From the NCBI GenBank assembly GCA_963779765.1, contig CAVZZP010000002.1:496001-560000 (forward strand): a DNA stretch of 64,000 bases, in the 5' to 3' direction. The notes under the pieces were generated by a model. It was not told where the DNA came from and did not search any database. It saw nothing but the letters and a program-made list of their open reading frames with translations. This document shows positions 16,283 through 26,224 of this stretch, piece by piece (position 1 is the stretch's first letter; every line of letters begins with the position of its first letter). This stretch comes from Silicimonas sp963779765. Its GTDB lineage: Bacteria > Pseudomonadota > Alphaproteobacteria > Rhodobacterales > Rhodobacteraceae. The position numbers and the translations under genes were made by a program.

Positions 16283-18471
16283 TGCGCGGCCTCATGATCG
16301 AACCCCGCCGACTCCGTCGAGCGGCAGAACGAGAAGCTTCTCAAGATCACCGAAGTGCTGATGCGCCGGGTCGAGCAGGTGACGAACGACGGCGGCGCGG
16401 CTTACGAACAGTTCCAGCGCGCGGTCATGCTCGAGGACCAGGTCCGCACCCGCACGCGAGAACTGGAAACGGCGCTCGACCTCCTGAACCAGTCGAACGC
16501 GCAGCTTTCGGGGGCGATCCGGTCCGCCGAGGCGGCGCGCAACGACGCTGACCGACGCCATCGAGACGGTCCGCGAGGGGTTCGGGCTCTTCGACGCAGG
16601 ACGACCTTCTGGTCCTTTGCAACAGCCGCTTCGCGATGTTCATGCCTGACATCCACCAGCACCTGCGCCCCGGCCTGTCCTTCGAGGATTACATCGACCG
16701 CGCCAGCCGCTCGCGCTTCCTCAACCTTCCTGCCGGGCAGACTCCCCGGCAATGGGCCGACCGACGCCGCGCCCGTCATCGCGACGATCACATCGTCTTC
16801 AACGTCTCGATCACCGGCGACAGGTGGGTCCAGATCTCGGAGCACCGGACCGAGGCCGGCCAGACGGTCGTTCTCCAGACCGACGTGACCGACATCATGC
16901 GGATCGAGCGTCGCGAGAGATCGCGCATCCTCGACAACCAGTCCCGCCTGATCGGCGCCACGCTCGAACACCTCGATCAGGGCGTGTGCATCTTCGACAA
17001 CGGCGGCGTGCTGATGGGCTGGAACAACCGGGCCGCCGAGCTTCTGGGCATGCCGCTCGCCGCCCTGCGGCTCGGGACGCCACCTGTCGTCGCTTCTCGA
17101 ACAGGCCGCCACTTCGACCTGCGCCCGGCAGGAGGCCCGACCATCGCCGACTGGATCGCGATCGAGGGCGCCCGCCCGCCGCTCGCCTACGAGATGACGC
17201 GCCCTCCGGGCATCGTCCTCAAGGTCGACGCGCGCGAGATGCCGGACCGGGGCTTCGTCGTGTCGTTCAGCGATATGACCCCCGAGCGCCGCGCCGCCGC
17301 CGAGCTTCGCCGCGCCAAGGAAACGCTCGAGCGACGCGTCATCGAGCGCACGCTCGATCTCGAGGACGCGCTGACCGCCGCCGAGCGCGCCAACGCGTCG
17401 AAGATCCGCTTCGTCGCGGCGGCAAGCCACGACCTCCTCCAGCCCCTGTCGGCGGCCAAGCTTTTCGTGTCCTCGCTGGCCGAGGCGCCCGACGGCGACA
17501 CCGCACGCAGTGCGGCGAAGACGCAGAACGCGCTTGAAAGCGTGGAAGAGCATGATCGGCTCGCTTCTCGCCATCTCGAAGCTGGAGACGGTCGAAACCT
17601 TCGAGGTCGGTCCCGTCGACCTGACCCGCCTTCTTGCACAGTTGCGTTCCGAGTTCGCCCCCGCCGCTGCCGCCAAGGGGCTCGACCTTCGGGTGGTCGG
17701 CAGCTCGGCCTGGGTCGAATGCGACCGTACCTATTTCCGCCGCATCGTGCAGAACCTGATCGGCAACGCGATCCGCTATACGCCGTCGGGCGGGTGCTGG
17801 TCGGCGTGCGCCACCGCGGCGGCACGGTCAGGATCGAGGTCCACGACACCGGCCCCGGCATTCCGGAGGAAAGCAGGAGGATGATCTTCAAGGAATTTCA
17901 TCGCCTCGACGCCCGCGCGTCCGCGTCCGAAGGCCTCGGTCTGGGTCTCGCCATCGTCGACCGTGCCTGCGCTCTGCTCGGTCATCCGCTAGGGCTCCGG
18001 TCGGAAGTGGGTCGCGGCTCGACCTTCAGCGTGACCGCCCCTCTCGCCGTGCCACCCTTCGCCATGCGCGAGACGCAGCCTACGAGCCACGTCGCCGATA
18101 CCGGCCGCCTCGTCCTTCTGATCGAGGACGACGATGAACTGCGGGAGGCGCTGGAACTCGCGCTCGGTCGGCGCGCCCATCACGTCATCGACGCGCCCGG
18201 GATCGACGCGGCCCTCGCCCTTGTCGCCGACCTCGACCTTTTGCCCGACGTCTGCCTCGTCGACTATCAACTCGGTGACGAGGCCACGGCCTTCGACGGC
18301 CTCGACCGGCTGCGCGCGGGCCTGCCTGGCGTCCCGCTCTGCATGCTGACCGCCAACCGCGCGCCCCAGGTGGCCGAGCGATGCGCCAAGGAAGGGATGG
18401 AACTGATCCAGAAGCCCGTCGACCTCGACACCCTCGACCGTGCGCTGAAGCGCCTTGCCGTCGGCGGCTGA
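16282..18471 (+). pseudogene. NahK-like hybrid histidine kinase (PAS-HisKA-HATPase-REC), several frameshifts
   Basis: Reading across corrected frames gives an N-terminal coiled coil (VERQNEKLLKITEVLMRRVE), two PAS-like regions, a HisKA box FVAAASHDLLQPLSAAKLFV with the phospho-His, an HATPase domain (NLIGNAIRYTPSG, DTGPGIP, EGLGLGLAIV) and a C-terminal receiver (LLIEDDDE, VCLVDYQLG, IQKPVD). The ASHDLLQPLSAA box is the signature of the NahK/RcsC-type group. Indels occur near 16305, 16549, 16598, 17546 and 17790. From 17880 onward the frame is intact. It likely phosphorylates the regulator at 14338 under FIST control. Confidence 0.78.
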
Positions 18472-18541
18472 GGGCTGGCGAGCGTCGCGCAAACCCGGTA
18501 GACCGCGAAAAGGAAACTCCAAGCCCCGGACCCTTGCCCAC

Positions 18542-19450
18542 ATGACCACCCGTGCCGGATTCGTCGCCCTGATCGGAGAGCCGAACGCCGGCAAGTCTAC
18601 GCTTCTGAACCGCATGGTCGGAGCGAAGGTGTCCATCGTCACCCACAAGGTCCAGACCACCCGGGCCCGCATCCGCGGCATCGCGATGGAGGGCGAGAGC
18701 CAGATCGTCTTCGTGGACACACCCGGACTCTTCCGTCCGCGCCGCCGCCTGGACCGCGCCATGGTCGCCGCCGCCTGGGGTGGAGCCGCCGACGCCGATG
18801 TCGTGGTCCTGATGATCGAGGCGCACCGCGGCGTGACGCCCGGCGTCGAGGCGATCCTCGAGAGGCTGGCCGAGATCGGTCAGGGCCGCATCGTGGCGTT
18901 GGCCATCAACAAGATCGACCGCGTCGAGGCGCCCGTCCTCCTCGACCTGACGCGCGACATGAACGAGCGCTTCTCTTTCGAGAAGACGTTCATGATCTCG
19001 GCCGAAAAGGGCTTTGGCGTCGCCGACCTGCGCAAATGGCTGGCGGAGACCGTGCCGGAAGGCCCGTGGTTCTATCCCGAGGACCAGATCGCCGACATGC
19101 CGATGCGCATGATCGCGGCCGAAATGACGCGCGAGAAGCTGACGCTGCGCCTGCACGAGGAACTTCCCTACCAACTCACGGTCGAGACCGAGGCCTGGGA
19201 AGACCGCAAGGACGGCAGCACACGGATCGACCAGATCGTCTACGTCGGGCGCGACGGCCACAAGGGCATCGTCCTGGGCAAACGGGGCGAGACGATCAAG
19301 ACCATCGGTCAGCTCGCCCGGCAGGAGATCTCGGCCTTCCTCGAACGGCCCGTCCACCTGTTCCTGACGGTACGCGTGCGCGAGAACTGGCAGGACGAGG
19401 CCGAGCGCTATTCCGAGATGGGGCTCGACTTCCGGGACGGGGCGGAGTGA
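18542..19450 (+). CDS. era: GTPase Era
   Basis: Ribosome-assembly GTPase that binds the 3' end of 16S rRNA, 302 residues, cytoplasmic. G1 GEPNAGKST (12-20), G3 DTPG, G4 NKID and G5 SAEKG are intact. The C-terminal KH domain contains GKRGETIKTIG. ATG 18542 gives the standard N-terminus MTTRAGFVALIG. The usual partner rnc is not adjacent; instead two small overlapping genes follow, so era heads a three-gene operon here. Confidence 0.95.
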   Translation: MTTRAGFVALIGEPNAGKSTLLNRMVGAKVSIVTHKVQTTRARIRGIAMEGESQIVFVDTPGLFRPRRRLDRAMVAAAWGGAADADVVVLMIEAHRGVTPGVEAILERLAEIGQGRIVALAINKIDRVEAPVLLDLTRDMNERFSFEKTFMISAEKGFGVADLRKWLAETVPEGPWFYPEDQIADMPMRMIAAEMTREKLTLRLHEELPYQLTVETEAWEDRKDGSTRIDQIVYVGRDGHKGIVLGKRGETIKTIGQLARQEISAFLERPVHLFLTVRVRENWQDEAERYSEMGLDFRDGAE

Positions 19451-19845
19451 CAGACCAGTCCGCGCACCGCGACGTGGCGCTCTGGAGCTACGAGCGGCCC
19501 TCGCGCGGATACTTCGGCTATCACCTTCGTGCGGCCAATGCCGAGGCGCAACTCAGGCTGAGGCAGCGCCTGGCGCCGCTCCGGTCCGGCCACGCGCACC
19601 GCCTGCGGTTCGGCGGCAGGATCGAGGATCCCCTGCCGTGGTCGCGGGTCCTGCACTCCGACGTCTTGTTCACCATAGGCACAAGCGCCGGTCGAGCGAA
19701 CGGTGCACTCTCGCTCGCCATCGAGCCGGACGACCTTCGCGACCTCCTGGCGCTTCTCGACGGCGTGGCCCCCGACCAGGAGGCGAGCGTCACCGTAGAG
19801 ACCGACGACGGCGCACGTCCCCTCTGGATCTGGTGGGACCCGTGA
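19447..19845 (+). CDS. Uncharacterised 132-residue protein downstream of era
   Basis: GTG 19447 overlaps the era stop (GTGA) and the gene ends in a GTGA overlap with the next gene, so it is probably translated from a coupled mRNA. The protein starts MTDQSAHRDVALW, has no signal or membrane segment, and is rich in acidic and aromatic residues at the end (ARPLWIWWDP). I do not recognise a domain. Position between era and a DUF1491 gene is the only hint; a housekeeping role is possible but unproven. Confidence 0.7.
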   Translation: MTDQSAHRDVALWSYERPSRGYFGYHLRAANAEAQLRLRQRLAPLRSGHAHRLRFGGRIEDPLPWSRVLHSDVLFTIGTSAGRANGALSLAIEPDDLRDLLALLDGVAPDQEASVTVETDDGARPLWIWWDP

Positions 19846-20174
19846 CGCGGCTGACCTCGGACTTCTGGGTTTCGGCCTATCTGACGCGACTGCGCCTGGC
19901 CGACATTCCCGCTTTCGTCGTGCGCAAGGGCGACGTGACCGCGGGCGCTGTTCTCATCAAGCTCAACACGCTCGATGGTCGCGCCGTCTGTTTCCAGCGG
20001 TCCTTCGACCTCATGACCGGCGACCGAGCGTGGGTCGTTCTGACCGATGGCGACGAGGCCGAAGTCGACGCTTCCATCGCCAGACAGCGAAGCTTCGATC
20101 CCGACCTTTGGGTCATCGAAGTGGAGGACAAGGCAGGTCGGCACCTTCTGGACGAGCCGGGGTTCGACAGCTAG
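19842..20174 (+). CDS. DUF1491 family protein
   Basis: Alphaproteobacterial protein of unknown function, 110 residues. It begins MTRLTSDFWVSAYLTRLRL and contains the family pattern GDVTAGAVLIKLNTLDG ... RQRSFDPDLWVIEVEDKAGRHLLDEPGF. GTG 19842 overlaps the stop of the preceding gene by 4 bases. It is soluble, with no signal peptide. It is the last gene of the era operon and converges with rsgA, 9 bp away. Confidence 0.85.
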   Translation: MTRLTSDFWVSAYLTRLRLADIPAFVVRKGDVTAGAVLIKLNTLDGRAVCFQRSFDLMTGDRAWVVLTDGDEAEVDASIARQRSFDPDLWVIEVEDKAGRHLLDEPGFDS

Positions 20175-20183
20175 GCCGTCCGG

Positions 20184-21251
20184 TCACCTCGACTTCTTGT
20201 CCTTCACGACTTCCTTCACCATCTTGCCGAACTTCCGTTCGCGCGCATGACGTTCCGCAAGGCTTTCGGTGTTGTGGCGATCCTCGGCGACGAGCTTCTT
20301 CCACCGCTCCATACGAGAGGCATCAAGCTCACCCGCCGCCATCGCGGCGCGCACGGCGCAGCCCGGCTCGGTCTCGTGCGCGCAGTCGCGAAACTTGCAC
20401 CGTGCGGCGATGTCCTCGATGTCGCCAAACAACTCCGACAGCCCCGCCTCGACATCGGCAAGCTGCAACTCGCGCATCCCCGGAGTGTCCAGCACGCCGG
20501 TCCCGTCGGGCGTGAACAGAAGCTGGCGCCGCGTCGTGGTGTGCCGCCCGCGCAAGTCGTCCTCGCGGATATCACCGGTCGCGACCTGATCTTCGCCAAG
20601 CAACGCATTGACGAGCGTCGATTTTCCCACGCCCGAGGTGCCAAGGAATGCCACGGTTCGCCCAAGCCCGAGCCAGGGTTTCAATTCGTCCCGCACCGCA
20701 GGGCTTTTTGCGTTGACCGTCAGAACCGGTACCTTGTCGGAGATCGCCTGGGCCTCGCGTTCGAAGCGGTCCTCTTCGTCGCTGAGGTCGGCCTTGGTCA
20801 GGACAAGAACGGGATCGGCGCCAGCGTCGAAAGCAAGGGTCAGGTAACGCTCCAGCCGGGCAACGTTGAAATCGCGGTTGCATGAGGTCACGACGAAGAC
20901 CGTGTCGACGTTCGAGGCGATCAACTGCGTCTCGCGGTCGTGGCCTGCGGCGCGGCGGCGGAACAGGCTTTTGCGATCGAGAAGCCGGCTGTCCGACGGT
21001 CTCTCGCGGTCGAACATCAGCCAGTCGCCGACCGTGACATCGGACCGGGGAGGAAGCGTTTCGTCCAGACCGTCGCCCTTCACCACAAGGCCGCTCCGGT
21101 GAACCTCGAGCACGCGCACGGGCGGAAAGGCGACCATCTCGTCCGCGTCGGTCTGGCGCGCGAATGTCGTCTGCCATCCGAGCCGCGCAAGTGGCGGCAC
21201 GTCGAAACTCTCGCCTCCGGACCCGAAGAGCAGGCTGTAGTCCCTTGTCAT
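20184..21251 (-). CDS. rsgA: Ribosome small-subunit-dependent GTPase RsgA
   Basis: Circularly permuted GTPase helping late 30S maturation, 355 residues. Order of motifs: G4 VLTKADL, then G1 GTSGVGKST, then G3 DTPGMRE, as expected for the permuted fold. An N-terminal OB-like region is present, and the C-terminal zinc knuckle is CKFRDCAHETEPGC. The end is lysine-rich (KEVVKDKKSR), which may contact rRNA. ATG 21251 is chosen over an upstream in-frame codon because it gives the usual N-terminus. It is monocistronic and convergent with the era operon. Confidence 0.93.
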   Translation of the reverse strand: MTRDYSLLFGSGGESFDVPPLARLGWQTTFARQTDADEMVAFPPVRVLEVHRSGLVVKGDGLDETLPPRSDVTVGDWLMFDRERPSDSRLLDRKSLFRRRAAGHDRETQLIASNVDTVFVVTSCNRDFNVARLERYLTLAFDAGADPVLVLTKADLSDEEDRFEREAQAISDKVPVLTVNAKSPAVRDELKPWLGLGRTVAFLGTSGVGKSTLVNALLGEDQVATGDIREDDLRGRHTTTRRQLLFTPDGTGVLDTPGMRELQLADVEAGLSELFGDIEDIAARCKFRDCAHETEPGCAVRAAMAAGELDASRMERWKKLVAEDRHNTESLAERHARERKFGKMVKEVVKDKKSR

Positions 21252-21351
21252 CTCAGCAATTCTGCCTCGACACGTCGCATCGCGCACGAGGCGTGCCGTG
21301 TACTGGCGTCTCCTAAATTCACGTGGACCCTAACAGGGCGCACCGGCACTG

Positions 21352-22044
21352 TCAGCCGCCGCCCGCACGGGCCGCAAGCTCCATCACATGCGGTCCCAAA
21401 TCTTCGACGATCAGCGCGACGCCGGCAGCATTCGGATGGACGGCGTCGGGCTGCATGTAGTCCTTCAGGGTCGCGGCGCGATCCTCCATGGCTGCCAAGG
21501 CGCCAAGGAAGTCCGGCGCAAGAAGCGTTCCCCTGTTCCGGGCCAGTTCAGGATAGATGGCGTCGAAGGCTGCTTCGTAGTCCGCGCCGTAGTTCGACGG
21601 CGCGTCCATGCCCATCAAAAGCACGGGCACGCCCTGCGCTTCGGCCGCCGCAAGGATCCCGTCGAGGTTCTTTCGCGTCACGGTAGGGTCGAGACCGCGC
21701 AGGAGGTCGTTGCCGCCGAGCGCCACGATCAGGCCATCGACATCGTCTGTCAGCGTCCAGCCGACGCGCGACAGCCCACCCGCCGAGGTGTCGCCGGAGA
21801 CGCCGGCGTTCACCAGCCGCACATCCGCGCCCTGCCCGTCGAGCCAGCGCTGAAGCTGCGGGACGAAACCGTCCTCGGGCGGAAGGCCATAGCCTTGGGT
21901 CAGGCTGTCGCCCAGTGCCGCGATGACGACGGGTTCGGCTGTGGCGCGGGAAACGCTGACCGACAGAACAGTTATCAGGCTCACGGATAGAATTGTCCCC
22001 AACCTTGCGTTGCGGATCGCGCCCGAAGGCCCATATCCCTTCAC
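21352..22044 (-). CDS. Arylesterase / TesA-like GDSL hydrolase
   Basis: Periplasmic SGNH-fold esterase or lysophospholipase. Block I ALGDSLTQGYG carries the nucleophile Ser, block III GGNDLLRG the oxyanion residues and block V DAVHPNAAG the Asp/His pair. An N-terminal hydrophobic stretch (about LGTILSVSLITVLSVSVS) acts as signal. The start is uncertain: GTG 22044, TTG 22002 and GTG 21984 are all in frame and no ribosome site decides. It diverges from the ABC pair at 22064, the same neighbourhood as E. coli tesA-ybbAP. Confidence 0.88.
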   Translation of the reverse strand: MKGYGPSGAIRNARLGTILSVSLITVLSVSVSRATAEPVVIAALGDSLTQGYGLPPEDGFVPQLQRWLDGQGADVRLVNAGVSGDTSAGGLSRVGWTLTDDVDGLIVALGGNDLLRGLDPTVTRKNLDGILAAAEAQGVPVLLMGMDAPSNYGADYEAAFDAIYPELARNRGTLLAPDFLGALAAMEDRAATLKDYMQPDAVHPNAAGVALIVEDLGPHVMELAARAGGG

Positions 22045-22063
22045 ACGACGGAACGGAGCGAAG

Positions 22064-22759
22064 ATGACCGAAACGATCCTCTCCCTCAGGGACGCGCGTC
22101 TTTCGCTCGACGGCAACGCAGGCCGGGTCGAGATACTGAAAGGCATCACGCTCGACGTCCGCCGGGGCGAGACGCTGGGGCTGGTCGGTCCGTCCGGGTC
22201 TGGCAAATCGTCACTCCTCATGCTCATGGGCGGGCTCGAACGCGCCACCGGCGGTAGCATCACCGCCCTCGGCCACGACCTCACCCGTCTTGGCGAGGAC
22301 GCGCTGGCCCGTGTCCGTCGGGAACATATGGGCGTCGTGTTCCAGTCCTTCCACCTCATTCCGACGATGACGGCGCTGGAAAACGTGGCGACGCCTCTGG
22401 AACTCGCGGGAAAGGACGACGCCTTCGACCGTGCGGGCGAGGAACTGCGCGCCGTGGGCCTGGGCGCGAGGCTCGACCATTACCCTTCGCAGATGTCGGG
22501 CGGTGAGCAGCAGCGCGTGGCCTTGGCCCGCGCCGCCGCGCCGCGTCCCGAGATCCTTCTGGCGGACGAGCCGACAGGCAACCTAGACGCCGCGAACGGG
22601 TCGGCGATCATCGAGATTCTGTTCGACCTCAACAAGCGTTACGGCTCGACGCTGATCCTGGTCACGCATGCCCCCGACCTAGCCGAGCGGTGTCAGCGCG
22701 TCGTCCACCTCGACGACGGACGTATCGCCACCGACGACGTCCGCGCCGCCGCCGAATGA
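22064..22759 (+). CDS. ABC transporter ATP-binding protein (YbbA/LolD-like)
   Basis: Nucleotide-binding subunit, 231 residues. Walker A GPSGSGKSS, Q-loop VVFQSFHLIPTMTALENV, signature MSGGEQQR, Walker B ILLADEPTGNLD and the switch VTHAPDLA are intact. ATG 22064 follows GGAGCG. It overlaps the permease gene by ATGA at 22756. MacB/LolD-type ATPases power FtsX-fold permeases in extraction or export across the envelope rather than import. Confidence 0.93.
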   Translation: MTETILSLRDARLSLDGNAGRVEILKGITLDVRRGETLGLVGPSGSGKSSLLMLMGGLERATGGSITALGHDLTRLGEDALARVRREHMGVVFQSFHLIPTMTALENVATPLELAGKDDAFDRAGEELRAVGLGARLDHYPSQMSGGEQQRVALARAAAPRPEILLADEPTGNLDAANGSAIIEILFDLNKRYGSTLILVTHAPDLAERCQRVVHLDDGRIATDDVRAAAE

Positions 22760-25280
22760 GCCTTGCCGCCGCCTCCCGCATCGCGCGCCGCGAGCTTCGG
22801 GGCGGCCTTTCGGGCTTCCGGGTATTTCTGGCCTGCCTGATCCTGGGGGTCGCCGCCATTGCCGCCGTGGGCAGCGCGCGCGAAGCGATCCAGTCCGGCC
22901 TCTCGCGCGAGGGGGCGACGCTTCTGGGCGGCGATGCCGAGATCGAATTGACCTATCGCTTCGCCACAGAGGACGAGCGGGCGTGGATGGCGGCTCAACG
23001 CGACGCGTGTGTCCGAGACGGTCGACTTCCGGTCGATGGCCGTCTTCGGGACGCGGCGAGGCTGCCGAGCGGGGGCTGACGCAGGTCAAGGCCGTCGACG
23101 ACGCCTATCCGCTTCTGGGCGAAGTGCGGCTCGATCCTGCGATATCACTCTCGGAGGCTCTGGCAGGAAGCGACGGTCTGCCCGGCGCGGTGATGGATCC
23201 CGTCCTAGTCGCAAGGCTCGGCCTGAATGTTGGCGACAGCTTCAGCCTTGGCGCGCAAGCCTTTGTCCTCACAGCCGAACTTCTGCGCGAGCCGGACAAC
23301 GCAACGGGTGGCTTCACGCTTGGGCCCCGCACCATCGTGCGCACCGAGGCGCTGGCCGACAGCGGCCTGATCCAGCCCGGGACGCTGTACGAGACGCAAT
23401 ACCGGCTTCTCCTGCCCGAGGGTGCCGATCTCGAACGGTTGGAGCGTGAGGCGGAGGATAGCTTTACCGGCGTTCGCTGGCGCGACAAGCGGCGGGGCGC
23501 GCCGGGGGTCGATACCTTCGTCGACCGGCTGTCGTCGTTTCTTGTTCTCGTCGGCCTCGCGGGGCTGGCGGTCGGGGGCGTCGGCATCTCGTCCGCCGTC
23601 ACGGCATATCTGCGGCGTAAGACGCCGGTGATCGCCACACTGAGGACGCTCGGCGCGGACGGCCGAACCATCTTCCTCGCCTACTTCCTTCAGATCGGCG
23701 CGCTGACGCTTGTGGGGCTTGCCGCCGGTCTGATCCTTGGCGCGGCCCTCCCGCTGGTCTTCGCACCCTTCATCGAGGCGCGTCTGCCCGTTCCGGCGGA
23801 GTTCACGGTCTATCCGAAGCCGCTGGCGGAAGCGGCCCTCTACGGCACGCTTGCGGCTCTCATCTTCACGCTCTGGCCTTTGGCGCGGGTCGAGGAGGTG
23901 CGGGCCGCCACCCTCTTCCGCGATGGCGGTGGCGGCGGACGCATCCTTCCGCGCCCCCTCTGGATCGGCGTCACGCTGTTTCTCGCCACGACGCTCGTTC
24001 TTTCGGCGGCGGCGCTCTCGGGCCTCTGGACCCTGACCTGGGGTGCTGCGGGCGGCGTGGCGGCGGCCTTCGCGCTTCTCATCCTTGCGGCGGCGGGTGT
24101 CAGGCGGCTTGCCCGCCGCCTTGCGCCGCGCGTCCGGGGGCGAAGCGCCCTCCGGCTTGCACTTGGAGCCGTCGGCGCGCCTCAAGGAGAGGCAGCGAGT
24201 GTGATCCTGTCGCTCGGCCTCGGGCTTTCGGTGCTGGCCGCCGTCGGACAGATCGACACCAACCTGCGCGGTGCGATCCGGAACGACCTGCCGGAACGCG
24301 CCCCGTCCTTCTTCATGGTCGACATCCAGCCCGACCAGATGGAGCCGTTCCGCGAGACGCTAGATGCGGATGCAGCGGTAAGCCGGATCGACAGCGCGCC
24401 GATGCTGCGCGGCATCATCACGCAGATCAACGGACGGCCGGCGTCCGAGGTGGCGGGCGATCACTGGGTGCTGCGCGGCGACAGGGGCGTGACCTATTCG
24501 GACGCGCCGTCCGAGGGCACCGTTCTGACGGCAGGTGAGTGGTGGCAGCCAGACTATGACGGACCGCCGCTCGTCAGTTTCGCCGCCGAAGAAGGCGAGG
24601 AGCTTGGCCTGAAGCTGGGCGACGAGATCACCGTGAACATCCTCGGCCGCGACATCACGGCGACCGTCGCGTCGTTCCGGGTGGTCGACTTCTCGACGGC
24701 GGGCATCGGCTTTGTCATGTCGATGAGCCCGAACGCGCTGCAGGGCGCGCCGCACAGCTTCATCTCTACGGTCTACGCCGAACCCGAGGCCGAGGCCCGC
24801 CTTCTGCGCGAGGTGTCGAACGCTTACCCGAACGTAACCGCGATCCGGGTGAAGGACGCCATCGACCGGGTGTCCGAGATCCTGTCGGGCATCGCGGCCG
24901 CGATCACGGCGGGCGCGCTGGTGACGTTGATCACCGGCGGCGTCGTCCTGATCGGCGCGGCGGCGGCGGGCGTGCAGGCGCGGACCTATGAGGCGGCGGT
25001 GCTGAAGACGCTCGGCGCGTCGCGGGCGACGGTGCTGGCGAGCTTTGCCCTGCGCTCGGCGATCCTGGGCGCGGCGGCTGGGCTGGTCGCGATCGTCGCG
25101 GGCGGGCTTGCCGGCTGGGCCGTGATGCGCTTCGTGATGGAGGCCGACTTCCACTTCGAGCCGGTCTCGGCCTTCGTCATCGTGGGGGCGGGCATCCTCG
25201 CCACGATGGTCTCGGGGCTGCTCTTCGCCTGGGGACCCTTGGCCGCGCGTCCGGCGCAGGTGCTGAGGGCGCGCGAGTAA
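22756..25280 (+). pseudogene. FtsX-family ABC permease (YbbP-like), frameshifted near 23000
   Basis: Large MacB/FtsX-fold permease of about 840 residues: an N-terminal helix (GFRVFLACLILGVAAIAAVG), a periplasmic domain, then repeated helical bundles including GLAGLAVGGVGISSAVTAYLRRK, TLRTLGADG and, in the second half, YEAAVLKTLGASR. The frame is broken near 22990 and again near 23050-23070, where conserved pieces (RVSETVDFRSMAV; then ERGLTQVKAVDDAYPLLG) lie in different frames. From 23090 to the stop it is intact for 730 residues. It pairs with the ATPase at 22064 and the esterase at 21352. Confidence 0.85.
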
Positions 25281-25283
25281 GGC

Positions 25284-25350
25284 GGGGGCGCTGCCCCCGT
25301 CCCGGCGGGTCGCCGGGACTCCCCCGGAGTATTTGCCGGACAGAAGAAGG
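25284..25350 (+). repeat. Double GC hairpin with REP-like tail after the permease
   Basis: Two stem-loops follow the permease stop: GGGGGC/GCCCCC (25284-25298) and TCCCGGCG/CGCCGGGA (25300-25318). A tail then reads ACTCCCCCGGAGTATTTGC and continues with a purine-rich AGAAGAAGG. Similar tails are, to my knowledge, common as dispersed intergenic units in Rhodobacteraceae. It probably also ends transcription of the ABC operon. Confidence 0.6.
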
Positions 25351-25408
25351 GCATGGACATTCGGCGTCACCGATCCAAGCATGTGCGGCAAAGATCGGGA
25401 GATGTTTC

Positions 25409-26224
25409 ATGCGACTCACAGTTTCCATCCTGGCGCTTTCAGTGGTCTCGGGCGCGGCCTTCGCTCAGAACGACTGCGCCGCGGGCAAGACCCTGACCGA
25501 GGGCACGCTGACCGTGGCGACCGGCAATCCCGCCTATTTCCCCTGGGTGATCGACGACGCGCCGGAATCGAAGCAGGGCTTCGAGGCGGCGGTGGCCTAT
25601 GCCGTGGCCAACGCCATGGGCTTTTCCGACGACCAGGTGACCTGGGTGCGGTCGTCCTTCGACCAGGCCATCCAGCCCGGCGCCAAGGATTTCGACATCA
25701 ACATCCAGCAATACTCGATCACGCCCGAGCGGGATGAGATCGTGGATTTCTCGGCCCCATACTATTCGGCGGCAATGGCGGTTCTGACGCGCAAGCCCGT
25801 GGTCGACGCCGGGCTCGACACCTCGCTCGAGGCCTTGAAGGGCGTGAAGTGGGGTGCGGACGCGGCGACGACCGCCGTGCCGATGCTGGCCGAGATCATC
25901 CAGCCGGAGGAGGCTCCGCTTCTTTACAACGACAACGCCGACGTGGTGGAGGCGATGAAGGCCGGCCAGATCGACGCCGCACTCTTCGACCTGCCGACGG
26001 CGCTTTACCTCGGCGCCGTGGTGCTGGACGATGGCGTGGTCCTGGGTCAGTTCCCGGCCGAGCGCACCGAAAAACCGGACCAGTTCGGGATGCTGTTCGA
26101 GGAGGGCAATCCGCTGAAGGCCTGCGTCGATGCGGCTTTGGAGCAGCTTGGCGCGGACGGGACGCTGGCCCAGTTGGAAGCGACCTGGCTTTCCGAGACG
26201 ACGGGCGTGCCGGTCATCGAATAG
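25409..26224 (+). CDS. Amino-acid ABC transporter substrate-binding protein
   Basis: Periplasmic type-II binding protein (SBP family 3), 271 residues, with a signal peptide MRLTVSILALSVVSGAAFA|Q. It shows the family features GTLTVATGNPAYFPW, GFEAAVAYAVANAMG, FDINIQQYSITPERDEIVDFSAPYY (motif of family 3) and QIDAALFDLPTALYL. It is followed directly (TAG then GTG) by the permease and ATPase genes, forming a polar amino-acid importer. The ligand specificity is not evident. Confidence 0.9.
   Translation: MRLTVSILALSVVSGAAFAQNDCAAGKTLTEGTLTVATGNPAYFPWVIDDAPESKQGFEAAVAYAVANAMGFSDDQVTWVRSSFDQAIQPGAKDFDINIQQYSITPERDEIVDFSAPYYSAAMAVLTRKPVVDAGLDTSLEALKGVKWGADAATTAVPMLAEIIQPEEAPLLYNDNADVVEAMKAGQIDAALFDLPTALYLGAVVLDDGVVLGQFPAERTEKPDQFGMLFEEGNPLKACVDAALEQLGADGTLAQLEATWLSETTGVPVIE

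Noticed and set aside
14338..18471. Programmed ribosomal frameshifting as an explanation for the broken module
   Set aside because: There are too many changes, at different sequences and in mixed directions, with no common slippery site. Decay or sequence error is simpler.
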